Positions 49,401 to 54,802 are shown, counted from the first letter of the stretch. The stretch: 64,000 nucleotides of DNA from Opitutales bacterium (GCA_021772565.1 JAJFLR010000004.1:19044-83043), one strand, 5' to 3'. The notes: generated by a model from the letters alone, not told the origin. Numbers and translations are program-made.

Positions 49401-51474
49401 TTATAATGTTAGACGGTAGTTCGAGTTTAGTAAGATCGGTTAGTGTGCTTAGCGGACTTAGGTCACTGACATTGTTGTCGATGATCCTGAATTCACGAAG
49501 GGACATAAGACCGCTCAAAGGACCCAGATTACTTACCTTATTGCTCCCAATACTAAGATCGGTAATATTGACGGCAAATTGCAGTCCGGTTAAGTCCTCA
49601 ATATTTTGAACACCGATAAAAAGCCTGCCGGTCAGGCTTTCAAGATCGCCCTTGGTCAATTTGCCGCTAGGTTTGTTCAGAGCCTTACGTAATACAGTTA
49701 CAAGGCCTGTATCGGGAATGTTGACGGGTACGGCGTCTAGGCCTTGCGGTTCAAAAGTAACATCAACTTTTTTGGCAAGAAAATTATCGATGATATTTTT
49801 GTCAACAGAACCAGCGCTAATTTCTATAAGGTTATGCTCTAACGCAAGTATCTTTAGCCTGGTCAAGGGGATTAACGGGCGCAGGTCTTTGATCTTGTTA
49901 TTGCTGAGATTGAGGTTGGTAAGATTGACCGCAAATTCCAATCCGCTTAAATTTGATATAGCAAAGCCACTCGCATCTAATGTAGTCAGGCGCAGAAGGT
50001 CGGACATGTTCAGATCGCCGGTTGGTTTGTTTAATGCCTTTCGTATGGCAGCTTTGAGACCTGCGTCAGGTACGATAACCGGAGTAGAATCTATTCTCTG
50101 CGACTTAAAGAAAACTTTAGCTCCATTGCCAATATGATTATCAATTATAAGCCGGTTAGGAGAACCTTCACTGACATCGATGAAATTAACTTCTAACTGA
50201 AGATGTTTTAGCCTGAATAATGGAATCAAGGCATCCAGGTTACTGATCAGATTGAAATCCAGGTTGAGAAGAGTAAGATTTGTCAAACCACTTAATGGGG
50301 CTAAGTCACTGATGCCGTTGGAGTTGAGCCTGAGATCGGTAAGATTCTTCAAACCGCTTAATGGTGCTAAGTCACTGATGCCGTTGGAGCTGAGCCTGAG
50401 ATCGGTAAGATTCTTCAAATCGCTTAATGGGTTTATGTTACGAATTCCAGCACTACGGAGAAAGAGCTCAGTAAGATTCTTTAAACCGCTTAATGGAGTT
50501 AGGATAGGGATATCGTTACCGCTGAGATTGAGATCGGTAAGCTTAATCAAACCACCTAATGGCGTTACGTCACTGATATTGTTATCGCTGAGATTGAGAT
50601 CGGTAAGGTTAATCAAACCACTTATTGGTGTTAAGTTACTGATTTTGTTACCGCTGAGATTGAGAGATTTAAGATTCTCCGCAAATTCGAGTCCAGTTAA
50701 GTCCGATGTAGCAGCAAGGCTAAAGTCAGTTAATGTAGTCAGGCGTAGAAGATCGGCCTGCGTCAGGGTGCCAGTTTGTTTATTCAGCTCATCTCGTATA
50801 TCAGCTTCGAGAGCTGCGTCCGGTATGTTAACTGGTGTAACCTCTGGTTTCTGCGGTTCGAACGTAACGTTGACTCCTTTAGATTTTAAGGCGTCGATGA
50901 TAATTCTGTTATCAGAACCTATGCTGATGTCGATTAAATTGCCCTGTAAATTAAGAGTCATCAAATCAGGCAAGGAGATTAAGTGCTTCAAGTCATTGAT
51001 CTTATTATTACCAAGAGAGAGGAATTCAAGATTTACCAGATCACTCAAGGGACTTAAGTCAATTATCTGATTGTCGCCAAGAAAAAGAAAATTAAGTCTT
51101 TTTAGATCACTCAAAGAACTCAGGTTGCTGAGATTATTGAGGCGAAGTTGCAGTAAAGTTAGATTGACGGCAAATTCCAGCCCGGTTAAATCCGTTATAT
51201 CTTCAGCTATTGCATTAAGGGTAGTCAGACTACTAAGATCATTTTGCGTTAGTTCGCCTTCCGGTTTATTTAGTTCCTTTCGTATGACAGCTTCGAGTTT
51301 TGCATCGGGTATATTCACAGCGCCTGCCTGTTTATCCGGCAGGAACATGCCGCAACCCAGCAGAAGTATAAGACCGGCAATCAGCCTTAAGCTGCTATGA
51401 CGGTGGGGAGATATTTTTGAATTTTTGTGCTTTGTTAAAGCACTACCAAGGGAAAACAGAAGATACGAAAACAT
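31417..51474 (-). CDS. Giant exported LRR / FG-GAP / SdrD-B-type surface protein (6685 residues)
   Basis: Probable adhesin-like surface protein. The N-terminus has a long basic n-region, hydrophobic LRLIAGLILLLGCG with a lipobox-like LLGC, and an AGA site just before VNIPD, so it could be a lipoprotein or cleaved by signal peptidase I. Residues about 54-2900: fourteen leucine-rich modules, each opening like VNIPDAxLExAIR and closing with VTFEPQ. About 2905-3350, 4208-4615, 5118-5525 and 6041-6455: four blocks of FG-GAP repeats (GDLDGDGVTDLAVGA, Ca-binding loops). Between them: eight SdrD-B-type domains (GxVWxDxxxDGIR), choice-of-anchor-D domains and a proprotein-convertase P-domain (about 5681-5811). 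It ends with a cadherin-like Ig domain and a DPDGDGLTNFTEF region. No LPXTG or PEP-CTERM tail is seen. The reading frame is open over 20 kb, which argues for selection. Ligand unknown. Confidence 0.93.
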   Translation of the reverse strand: MFSYLLFSLGSALTKHKNSKISPHRHSSLRLIAGLILLLGCGMFLPDKQAGAVNIPDAKLEAVIRKELNKPEGELTQNDLSSLTTLNAIAEDITDLTGLEFAVNLTLLQLRLNNLSNLSSLSDLKRLNFLFLGDNQIIDLSPLSDLVNLEFLSLGNNKINDLKHLISLPDLMTLNLQGNLIDISIGSDNRIIIDALKSKGVNVTFEPQKPEVTPVNIPDAALEADIRDELNKQTGTLTQADLLRLTTLTDFSLAATSDLTGLEFAENLKSLNLSGNKISNLTPISGLINLTDLNLSDNNISDVTPLGGLIKLTDLNLSGNDIPILTPLSGLKNLTELFLRSAGIRNINPLSDLKNLTDLRLSSNGISDLAPLSGLKNLTDLRLNSNGISDLAPLSGLTNLTLLNLDFNLISNLDALIPLFRLKHLQLEVNFIDVSEGSPNRLIIDNHIGNGAKVFFKSQRIDSTPVIVPDAGLKAAIRKALNKPTGDLNMSDLLRLTTLDASGFAISNLSGLEFAVNLTNLNLSNNKIKDLRPLIPLTRLKILALEHNLIEISAGSVDKNIIDNFLAKKVDVTFEPQGLDAVPVNIPDTGLVTVLRKALNKPSGKLTKGDLESLTGRLFIGVQNIEDLTGLQFAVNITDLSIGSNKVSNLGPLSGLMSLREFRIIDNNVSDLSPLSTLTDLTKLELPSNIINDLAPLRGLTNLTKLELSDNKISDLNGLEKMIALTNLDLSENNISLLTPLKDLTALTQLQLNQNNISNISPLKSLKSLTNLDLHLNNISDSSPLSDLTELTVLDLSHNEIRVLFTFSKRTPILLSKLDFSYNNIRDLSPLSSIDSRFNFSLKLPGNDIRDISPLRNIKGLVGLDLAGNDIRDISPLSNIKGLVEVDLSYNGIGELLPLRDLSNLKQLDVSNNSLNISAGSVDKNIIDNFLAKKVVVTFEPQDPSFRVINIVDAGLEAAIRESLPRYPNGDLTLGDLENLTTLNASNKNISDLSGLEFAVNLTNLDLINNKIKSLQQLIPLFRLKVIALQHNFIDISMGSADRLIIENHRGNGANVTFEPQDPFSTSENIPDVGLETAIRAALKKPTGELTQADLESLTKLFAGSYNIVDLTGLELAVNLTELDLSANKISNLNILQDLTSLTKLNLFNNEINELSPLTNLNSLTELNLSQNNIINPGSLSGLTNLTNLKLSSNNISDLSPLKDLKNLTTLTLGANEISNLTSISGLIMLINLDLSENNIRDLEPLKSLTKLTGLNLFLNEIIDLNPLSGLTKLTNLDLGINGIFDLSWLSSLTNLTRLDVSRNHIDISANSADTLIIDNLIENGNGAHVIYEPQEPNSRVIDIKDAGLEAAIRDELRKSSGDLDISDLKRLTTLDAGLKNISDISGLEFAVNLIELNLSFNQISDISSLSELKNLKNLILTSNFISDVAPLNPLKNLEILLLNFNLILKIGSLLVDIPPRLTRLALEQNRLDIGPKSNASFRIKRFEGRGVRVTFEPQNPGGTIVTIPDEKLELLIRIRLGMPNGPLTNSDLERLTDLIAIEENIEDLTGLEFAINLTTLDLGNVDEPGPGDNKIRSLFPLKNLTNLTDLNLSGNFINDSDLRPLSRLTKLTKLNLANNRIGGIRLLNNLTNLTHLNLSGNDVRIISTLNNLTNLTHLNLSGNDVSNISPLISLMRLSHLYLDANEIVDVTPLSGLFTLTHLNLQENMIESVRPLRTLPNLIVLDLRKNNIIVIDSLADLAFIKELSLENNFIDISDGSDAGFIIGDYIDLRVSVSFDPQNTDMVIEFSDRNLANSISDALGQPRDDLRVSDLLNLTVLNASNLKITSLSGLRFAKNLTDLDLSGNDIRTLPINELTALTNLNLANNRIKNVSSLNDLTKLTNLNLENNNISDIKPLSDLTDLADLNLANNIIKNVSPLNSLENLTNLNLAKNIVSDIRPLSSLIKLTDLNLSSFSSLISNNIKDVNPLSKMINLTNLDLSGNGISNIFPMTNLIKLIHLNLAANEIRDLNPLTDLALLKELNLQNNLIDIREGSAAKKVIKIQEDRGAKVTFEPQNFDLANVFIQDDELKNAIREALSKPEGKLTQSDLESLTTLTVINKNIRNLIGIEFAVNLTTLNLSGNKIGDISQLSSLTKLVNLDLSNNRIKEISPLSDLAMLAELKLELNFIDIREGFAAIAIIKSLKEKNVNATITFFPQKPPVVNIPDPGLEMAIRHTLNKPDGDLTQTDLALLTTLDASIRKITNLDGIEFAENLVDLDLSANQITDLTPLGSLLKLINLDLSFNHISEIESLAPLANLKLLKLEINFIDISETSAARKFIDGLLSQNKNVTYIPQKPNDTKIADAGLEAAIRTALNKSGGRLTRIDLEGLTTLDARDKNITDLTGLEFALNLTTLDLRDNDIIDLLPLNGLTKLADVKLENNFIDITAGSLARNIIDNLEKKEVTVTYTPQKSPITVEFFDTGLETAIRNALGIPERNLTNADLLLLTTLEASYLNIFTISGLEFATNLTSLDLSFNEISNIAALATLTGLKKLKIENNSIFINEGSEARNIINVLKGKGAMVTFSPQNTSVTIPDGNLRKAIIFALNKKLDEPITQVEMESLTTLDASDGGLAKDDENIKNLEGLEFAVNLTDLDLSSNLITSVGSLSSLTKLVSLDLSNNQISNDNLIQNLSPLSSLTALIFLNLASNDIKDLNALGGLTLLENLNLSSNLISDLSPLSKLTNLAELDLGNNELISDLNPLISLTSLETLMLNGNKIDNLDPLNGLLALTVLHLGNNQIQELGPLSALSNLVILDLHKNSIKNLDPLKDLAALTFLGLSRNAIVDLSPLKNLANLKTLDLHRNRIMDIDSLSGKTSLKQLFLQNNFIEIFEGSDPGKIIDALEKGDTTVIYIPQNSPASSFEVVSHQKISSLFGNFDGDLAPFDAFGSSVTSIGDINGDGIPDLAVGAPFTNPNQNTGAVWILFMDENSKVKSHVRINEKDNGLPEVDGGLGRFGFSIAAIGDLDRDGVPDLAVGVPVLSDSFIDDERQLHTGGVWILFLKSNGFVKKAQLISETHGGLSSGSEPLLSEDDEFGFSIAALGDINGDGVPDMAVGAPNDGIKDDVFDPDYKNGAVWILRLTTSGTTKTPVKISKSYEILNEFGEALKLDKSLEPYHLFGRSVSAVDLNEDGTTDLAVGARIRNGSNDVLLFEMDFIKPEDAFFSQPNPRLPPTFGSSGYVIGPVLSLNSAGSGFPGGSVGRAIVNPGDLDGDGISDLLVSVEDKIWVLFLNSEFDAKLEGKKVKHALPISRLEGGFTGDLDPSDFFGRSLAITNDLNGDSFKELVIGAPGDDDGLISTGAIWSLELKPFASVSGVLFDDLNGDGIRNGGDSGLEGQFIDIRQAGVDGIIGTRDDTTHSSTSVTDVIGRYEFTRLDAGRYYLSVRLMGVVVFRSPFFTLSSGNVLNDHDVGLVNSPEISIGINIDGIENGDSTPDKTDGTDFGDVFTGGSATTKYFLDNSGLQPLLLTGSPIVTLSGDDTADFAVSSQAISPVNIGTGTSFKITFTPATAGLKMATVTIVNNDPDENPFTFNIAGTGVVPASVNGIVWRDRDANGIRDTAELGFANVVVNLFDAGLDGVADAIVGGGDDLPFGSIETMADGAYKFDNLPSGNYYIVVVPLTSATITAQDVGSDDTIDSDIHPDTGRSELFSLTIGEALGGQDAGLVGLPEIGLSGNNISIFNGDNSPSSANGTDLGKAPVGEKMQAPTATFTFTNEGSANLKTGPVTMPTGFLLTENLSTDIAPGQSDDFTVTLDTGVVGTFTGVVKITNDDSDENPFEFTLTGEVEAQALIEGIIWNDRQADGIRVVGELGFSDITVNLFSPGTDAVKGGGDDVKLKTVQSAADGTYGFFGLTPGDYYLKVVAPSNVLITLQDQGADDTVDSDFNAETAETALISLSSPEEMLHNIDAGLSTAAEITITGNGQDITDGDTTPDKSDGTDFGEVDFDSPSTTTFTIQNIGAEPLELTGSTVVTLFGSGALVFTVSKQADTPVAAGGSTSFDVTFKPTEAGIKIVTISIANSDTDEDPFNFNISGIGLPSARVSGLVSIDSNSDGIRDTEEKGLPGITINLFVPGPNGKIGGNDDVLQETTQSAADGSYSFKSLIAGHYYLMLEPNGNTITLQNQGTDDAIDSDVNPVTGQTALFTLTEGQRDVTQDIGLILPPGMLITPQKISSTEGGFTGTLLSGDMFGSSVAALGDLDGDGVTDMVVGAERDNDGSVNSSRGAVWILFMNSDGTVKGDQKISQTAGGFTGKLDSSDNFGTSVATLGDLNGDGIPDLAVGAPNDDDTIFRGLNKGAVWILFLNADGTVKEHQKISDNSGGFSRTLDGDDFFGGSVTTLGDLDGDGVTDLAVGATGDDDGTSNAGAVWVLLLNTDGTVKGHQKITVGNGGFAGSLSGSGLFGKSVTTLGDLDGDGVVDFAVGAEGDDEGGRDKGAVWILFMNTDGTVKGQQKISDTSGNFSGALSSFDGLGSSLATLEDLNGDGIIDLAVGARNAVWILFMNKDGTVKGKQKISVTDEGFNGMLSASVFFGRSLAVLGDLNGDGFINLAVGATGDDDGASNAGAVWLLKINTGKVTGINGVVWIDTIADGIRDAAELPLGDVTVNLFEPGPDGAVGGNDDLLVTTKQTEANGFYNFENLLPGDYFINVAPRENAATMQDQGADDTLDSDVDPTTGDSALLSLTFGQTVSNLDIGLLTVPQITLKGNGIKIADGDMTPDVADNTNFGDVITDISLSHTFAVVNSGAALLSLTATPAVTLSGTGAADFTVNQQPAVALSIGALTPFQITFKPTGSGLITATVSIANDDPDDNPFTYDISGTGLPAIPEIAITGNDIDIVDGDTTPDVADGTDFGDVITAVASVQRFTVENPGTSTLNLTGAPVIDISGADAANFTVSLQPATTVSPGALRHFEITFQPSDIGLLKATVSIASDDADENPFTFDILGTGLLSASINGSVWSDDNSDGIRNDGESGLAGVTVNLFDPGVDNAIGGGDDIQIATLQSSGDGSYTFESLFAGDYFVEVLSGGLTFTLQDQGTDDSLDSNFDPATGQTIFINLTAGQNVGHIDAGLILPVGWSLAQQKISRTAGEFSGVLGSSDRFGASVTKIGDLDGDGVIDLAVGADGDDDGGSSSGSVWILFMRSDFTVKGHQKISSTFGNFTGALGSSDHFGVSVAALGDLDGDGISDLAVGAPDDDDGSRNAGAIWILFLKTDGTVKGHQKISKTTGGFTGVLDSSDFFGQSVGAIGDLDGDGNVDLVVGATGDDDGSSSAGAVWLLLLNADGTVKENHKISARAGGFTGSLNGSDAFGFSVSGAGDLDGDGVVDLAVGAIGDDDGASSAGAVWIIYMNANGTVKDNQKISSTAGGFTGALDSSDSFGISVAALGDIDNDGVVDLLVGATGDDDGASRTGAVWVLLMNRNGTVKGQQKISATTGGFTGDLDRSDSMGQSVAGLGDLNGDGLIDMITGATGDDDGASSAGAVWILSLNSILPASIDGILWVDTDQNGIRETGELGLSGFKVDLYTPGVDGVIGGGDDLLMASVRSTANGTYSFAGLSAGDYYLQMSVPAGLLTLQDQGVDDTLDSDLNPDTGRTSIFSLATGKNISNIDVGFFSKPEITVAGNSLEIVADTTIPDLIDGTDFGNLLVGGGAASALIGDVNVTLNITHSFVEDIKVTLISPTGTRVDLFMEVGSSGNNFVNTTLDDQASDSITNGVAPFTGTFRPIGALSVFNGEKANGRWILEVSDLSGDDDGSLDNWSLAITTPSGERTIVSSNDVPVAIVGEITVTSMLSTVVVNNKRIFDVVNEGTEPLTLGNVTLPNGYMLTEGLGAELAPGESDSFTVQLDTSMPGIFSGVVSIDNGDSDENPYKFNITGTVTDKASVSGMIWGDTDGVGIRKIGASELGKVIVNLIELGPDGIIGNADDVLAGTERSQADGTYVFNNVFPGDYIIEVIPPVGVSFTLQDQGDDDSSDSDVDAVTGRSILFTITGGEAKIRDAGLIVPVIDQQKISDLAGGFTGLLASGDHFGRSVTAVGDLDGDGIAELAVGADTADGGGDTRGAIWILFMNRDGTVKSQQEINDRIGGFTGVVADDDNFGTSLSALGDFDGDGIADIVVGAESDSDGGSSRGAVWILFLNADGTVKGHQKISDLAGGFTGVLADGDHFGRGVSVLGDLNGDGITELAVGADDDNDGGSARGAVWVLFLNADGTVKNHQKISSLVGGFSGALFDFDGFGSNVAALGDLNDDGIPDLAVGADGDSDGGSDRGAVWILFLDTDGSVKSHSKISSTEGNFNGVLVDDVEFSEAITSLGDIDGDGVTDIAVGTPFDPDGGDDHGAVWILFLNKDGTVKTQHKISDLTGGFTGTLHNRDRFGRSLASLGDLNGDGLIELVVGANGDDDGGSSRGAVWVLSLNGDRIAPLLALDDTMTIGTGQPVTLNLLTNDSTGASGSQLTVTETSDPANGSVVINLNNTVTYVPKSGFTGTDRFTYSIGDGTGRKGTATVTVTVEALNRYEEWRLLYFGNLTDAKGEQTADPDGDGLTNFTEFLFAEIPFNGVVLSLPPQTFIDDQKKMHLVFNRVENLNSSVFTIEVSSDLKTWRTAVAGTDYTVMSASNGDGSERMDIVFTVNVDSMTENFVQVHVNTSME
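46450..46590 (-). repeat. Near-identical 66-bp tandem LRR units
   Basis: Within the giant gene, two consecutive 66-bp units (22 residues, one LRR each, NLTHLNLSGNDV) are nearly identical in DNA, unlike most neighbouring LRR units that match only in protein. This marks a recent slippage or unequal-crossover event. Confidence 0.7.
50284..50430 (-). repeat. Near-identical tandem LRR units near the 5' end of the giant gene
   Basis: Two adjacent 66-bp units coding LAPLSGLKNLTDLRL..NGIS differ at only a few bases, followed by a more diverged third. Same kind of recent duplication as at 46450-46590. Confidence 0.7.
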
Positions 51475-51482
51475 GTGGTGAG

Positions 51483-51511
51483 CTTATATTATAAACGATA
51501 TTACCTGTCAA
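51483..51511 (-). promoter_or_regulatory. Possible sigma-70 promoter of the giant gene
   Basis: On the minus strand TTGACA (51506-51511) and TATAAG (51483-51488) are 17 bp apart. The -10 box ends 8 bp before the ATG at 51474, so transcription would start almost at the start codon and the mRNA would be nearly leaderless. No Shine-Dalgarno sequence is seen. A+T-rich DNA gives such matches by chance, so this is tentative. Confidence 0.35.
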
Positions 51512-51570
51512 TTAGAAATTGGATATTATTCCGAATTTGAATATTCAAACCCTATAATACTGAGGTCTGA

Positions 51571-51720
51571 TTCTCATCTGATTTACCAAAAACCAGATCG
51601 GGAAAAATTATGCGCCGTTTACTCAGAGATATTGCCACCGGAAAAGATTTGGGAAATGTGACAACGTTAGCTGATCCGTCAATTGTCGAATCTCTAAAAA
51701 GTAAATATCAGGACGCTTAA
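51571..51720 (+). pseudogene. Right copy of the acs 3' end: promoterless 49-codon remnant
   Basis: Codes [16 protein letters not shown] and on to KSKYQDA-stop, the last 49 codons of acetyl-CoA synthetase, with an in-frame TGA directly before it and no start. Against 31261-31410 it has eight base differences in six codons. Five are synonymous (CGT/AGA, GGT/GGA, ATC/ATT, CGA/CGC, AGG/AGA); only the last residue changes (Asn to Ala). Both copies therefore diverged while still coding for functional enzyme, and this one lost its body later. Confidence 0.92.
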
Positions 51721-51752
51721 TTTGAGAATTTGAAATAATATTTTTATTTCAA

Positions 51753-52451
51753 TCAATTCATATCAAAGAGTAGTATCTGACTTAATTCAGGTGCAGTAAA
51801 TGTGAGTTCGCGTTCATTACTAATAGCGACTCCATCACCTGTTTCTAGAACAATTTCATTTACTAAAATTTCTCCTTTAGTTACTTGAATCCAGACATGA
51901 CGGCCTCTATTGATTGTGTATGAAATAGATTCTTCCGATTCTAGTTCTACTACTGACAATTCCACATCTTGCATTATTTTAATTGATTTGCTTCGACCTG
52001 TTGGTGATGCCAGCAATTTAAATTGTCCATTCCATTCAACCGGGTCAAATTGCATTTCACTATAACTTGGAGTTAATCCGGTTTTCTCAGGTGTAATCCA
52101 GATTTGCAGCAAATGTGTAGACTCACTATCCGATGGGTTGAACTCACTGTGCTCAATACCCGAACCGGCAGTCATCTGTTGGATCATGTTGGGTCGAAGA
52201 ACTGAACCACCACCTGTGCTATCTTTATGTGCGATGGCACCACTGATCACCCAGGTTAAGATTTCCATATCATTATGTGGATGTGTGCCAAATCCTTTAC
52301 CCGGAGCAATTTTATCTTCGTTGATCACTCTAAGATGGCGAAATCCCATCTGCTCTGGGTCATAATAATTTCCAAATGAAAATGTATGATAGGTATCCAA
52401 CCAACCATGATTGGCATAACCACGTTCATTTGACTTTCTGACACATATCAT
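51753..52451 (-). CDS. Pirin-family cupin protein (YhhW-type)
   Basis: 232 residues, a two-domain bicupin. The N-terminal pirin domain carries the metal ligands His57, His59, His101 and Glu103 (GTHPHNDMEILTWV and GSGIEHSE). Members of this group bind a metal, and some have quercetin 2,3-dioxygenase activity in vitro; the physiological role is generally unclear. It lies 43 bp downstream of argG on the same strand and may be co-transcribed. In the ancestral layout it would have been the neighbour of acs before the giant gene arrived. Confidence 0.93.
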   Translation of the reverse strand: MICVRKSNERGYANHGWLDTYHTFSFGNYYDPEQMGFRHLRVINEDKIAPGKGFGTHPHNDMEILTWVISGAIAHKDSTGGGSVLRPNMIQQMTAGSGIEHSEFNPSDSESTHLLQIWITPEKTGLTPSYSEMQFDPVEWNGQFKLLASPTGRSKSIKIMQDVELSVVELESEESISYTINRGRHVWIQVTKGEILVNEIVLETGDGVAISNERELTFTAPELSQILLFDMN

Positions 52452-52494
52452 CCTTCCGAATTTTATAAGTTACGATCTCGAGAACAAATCGCCG

Positions 52495-53724
52495 CTATGA
52501 CAATTCAGCACCGCCTTGAATTTTGTTTCTCGCCCTTAACCGCAACCCATGCAATTTGATAAAGCCGGTTGCATCATCAGGATTGTAATCGCTCTCAACA
52601 CCTTCCATAGAAGCAATATTTTCGTCATATAATGACAAGGGGGATTTCCTACCGACAGTTATTATATTTCCTTTGTACAATTTTAGCCTAACTGTACCGG
52701 AAACATTTTTCTGACTCTGATCAAAAAATGCCTGCAACGCTTCCCTTTCAGGTGCATACCATAAACCGTTATAAATAAGTTCGGCATACTTAGGAATTAA
52801 TGAATCCCGCAAATGCATGAGCTCTCTATCCATCGTTAGACTCTCAACTTGCCGGTGAGCATGCAAAAGAATTGTGCCGCCAGGAGTTTCATAAACTCCC
52901 CTACTCTTCATTCCGACAAATCTGTTTTCAACTAAATCTACTCTGCCAATTCCATGCTTCCCACCGAGCTTATTTAATTTTTTAATCAAATCTGATGGTT
53001 TCAATTTTTCATTGTTAACAGAAATCGCATCGCCATTTTCAAAATCTATTTCAACATATTCCGCTTCATCCGGTGCATCTTCGGGAGCAACAGATAATTT
53101 GAACATTTTTTTATTTTCTTCGGTAGTCGGATCAAACCACGGATCTTCTAGAATCCCGGCTTCATATGAAATATGTAGTAAATTTCTGTCCATCGAATAC
53201 GGCTTCGATGCTGATGCTTCGACATCGATGTCGTTTTCCTGGCAGTATTCTAACATCTCTGTCCGTCCGGGAAATAATTTTCTAAATTCTTCGTTTCTCC
53301 ACGGAGCAATAATTTTCATATCACCGGCAAGAGCGGCAAAAGTAAGTTCGAACCGACACTGATCATTGCCTTTTCCAGTAGCACCATGACCGAGAGCAGT
53401 AGCCTTTTCTTTTTGAGCTATTTCAATTTGCGCTTTGGCTATGAGTGGTCTGGCTATAGAAGTCCCCAAATAATATTGTCCTTCATAAATTGCGTTAGCT
53501 CTCATCATTGGAAAAATAAAGTCCGCAGCAAATTCATCGACTAGATCAAGTGTATAGTGAGCAGATGCACCTGTAGCTTTTGCTTTCTCTTCCAATCCAT
53601 CAAGTTCCTCTTCTTGCCCAACATCAGCGGCAAATGTCACTACTTCAGCATTATAGTGATCTTTGATCCATTGCAGAATCACAGAGGTATCAAGTCCGCC
53701 GGAATATGCCAATATTACTTTCAT
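52495..53724 (-). CDS. argG: Argininosuccinate synthase
   Basis: Joins citrulline and aspartate with ATP in arginine synthesis. 409 residues, normal length. The ATP pyrophosphatase loop [11 protein letters not shown] is at residues 6-16. Other motifs: [44 protein letters not shown] and [20 protein letters not shown]. No other arg genes are adjacent. It is divergent from the DUF3179 gene with about 120 bp between, A+T-rich and without an obvious ARG box. Confidence 0.98.
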   Translation of the reverse strand: MKVILAYSGGLDTSVILQWIKDHYNAEVVTFAADVGQEEELDGLEEKAKATGASAHYTLDLVDEFAADFIFPMMRANAIYEGQYYLGTSIARPLIAKAQIEIAQKEKATALGHGATGKGNDQCRFELTFAALAGDMKIIAPWRNEEFRKLFPGRTEMLEYCQENDIDVEASASKPYSMDRNLLHISYEAGILEDPWFDPTTEENKKMFKLSVAPEDAPDEAEYVEIDFENGDAISVNNEKLKPSDLIKKLNKLGGKHGIGRVDLVENRFVGMKSRGVYETPGGTILLHAHRQVESLTMDRELMHLRDSLIPKYAELIYNGLWYAPEREALQAFFDQSQKNVSGTVRLKLYKGNIITVGRKSPLSLYDENIASMEGVESDYNPDDATGFIKLHGLRLRARNKIQGGAELS

Positions 53725-53845
53725 AAATAATTTAATTTAAAAGGAATAGTTAATAAATGCCTATGCTCTTAGAGAAAACAAATTTGGCTTAAAAGTAAAA
53801 ATCTATTTTTTAAAAAGATAAGATTCCATACAATTCAATCTAATA

Positions 53846-54802
53846 ATGAAAATTTTAATCAATGCTTTGCTACTTATCCTTTGCACAATTCAAACTGCAT
53901 GCAGTGACGAATCAACCAGACTGGCATCTACAAATGATGATTATAAGCCAAATGGCTTTGATGTTTCTAACTCAATAATTCCGATTGACGAAATTTACCA
54001 TGGTGGCCCCTCGAAAGATGGCATCCCGTCGATTGATCAGCCAAAATTTATTAAACCTGCAGCAGTCGATTATTTAAAAAATAATGACATGCTAATCAGT
54101 TACACAGTTAATAGTGAAACTAAAGCTTACCCTCTAAGAATTTTGGTTTGGCATGAAATTGTTAATGATCAAATCGGTGAGACTAAAATCGCTGTTACTT
54201 ACTGTCCCCTTTGTGGCACTGCGATGATTTTTGATAGAACATACGAAGGAAAAACATTAACATTCGGAGTATCTGGACTTCTCTATAATAGCGATGTCTT
54301 AATGTTTGATCGTCAAACCGAAAGTCTGTGGACACAATTAGGCATGCAATCTATTTCTGGAAAACTAGTTAAAACGAAACTCAATTGGCTCAATGGTGAA
54401 ATGATGAACTGGCAGAGCTGGAAAGAAAAATTTTCCAACGGACAAGTTCTTTCAACTGAAACAGGTTACAACAGAAATTATGCACAGACCGCCTATGCAG
54501 GTTATGAAAAACAGCCAGACCCAATGTTTCCAGTAAAAATTAGTCGGAACGATTTATCGAATAAGGACTGGGTTATCGGCTTTTTTATCGATAATAAACC
54601 AGTTGCGATATCAATAAAAGAACTGCCCAATAATAAAATTCAAAAGAAGATATTTGAGCAAAATATCACTGTTATTAACAACTCTGATAACAAATTTATT
54701 GAGGTAATAAATGCAGATAAAAACCAACAGTTACCAGTCGTACACACCTATTGGTTTGCCTGGCAGGCCTTTTATCCGGATACAATTTTACTTGAACCCT
54801 AA
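53846..54802 (+). CDS. DUF3179 lipoprotein
   Basis: 318 residues. The signal sequence ends in a lipobox-like TIQTAC followed by SDESTR, so a lipoprotein is likely. The DUF3179 core is clear: AYPLRILVWHEIVND, VTYCPLCGTAMIFDR with a CxxC pair, and FGVSGLLYNSDVLMFDRQT. The last third (GYEKQPDPMFPVKI ... PVVHTYWFAWQAFYPDT) also fits. The biochemical function of the family is unknown; the conserved CPLCG pair suggests metal or redox chemistry. It stands alone. Confidence 0.9.
   Translation: MKILINALLLILCTIQTACSDESTRLASTNDDYKPNGFDVSNSIIPIDEIYHGGPSKDGIPSIDQPKFIKPAAVDYLKNNDMLISYTVNSETKAYPLRILVWHEIVNDQIGETKIAVTYCPLCGTAMIFDRTYEGKTLTFGVSGLLYNSDVLMFDRQTESLWTQLGMQSISGKLVKTKLNWLNGEMMNWQSWKEKFSNGQVLSTETGYNRNYAQTAYAGYEKQPDPMFPVKISRNDLSNKDWVIGFFIDNKPVAISIKELPNNKIQKKIFEQNITVINNSDNKFIEVINADKNQQLPVVHTYWFAWQAFYPDTILLEP

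Noticed and set aside
33593..51400. Many plus-strand open frames of 60-320 codons opposite the giant gene
   Set aside because: They are antisense shadows of a repetitive coding sequence. Their translations are Ser/Leu/Arg- or Ser/Pro-rich with the period of the LRR and FG-GAP repeats and show no domains.
51571..51720. The right acs copy as a simple assembly duplication
   Set aside because: It differs at eight positions, five codons synonymously, and ends with its own codon change before the stop. A pure assembly duplicate would be identical. Long reads would still be decisive.
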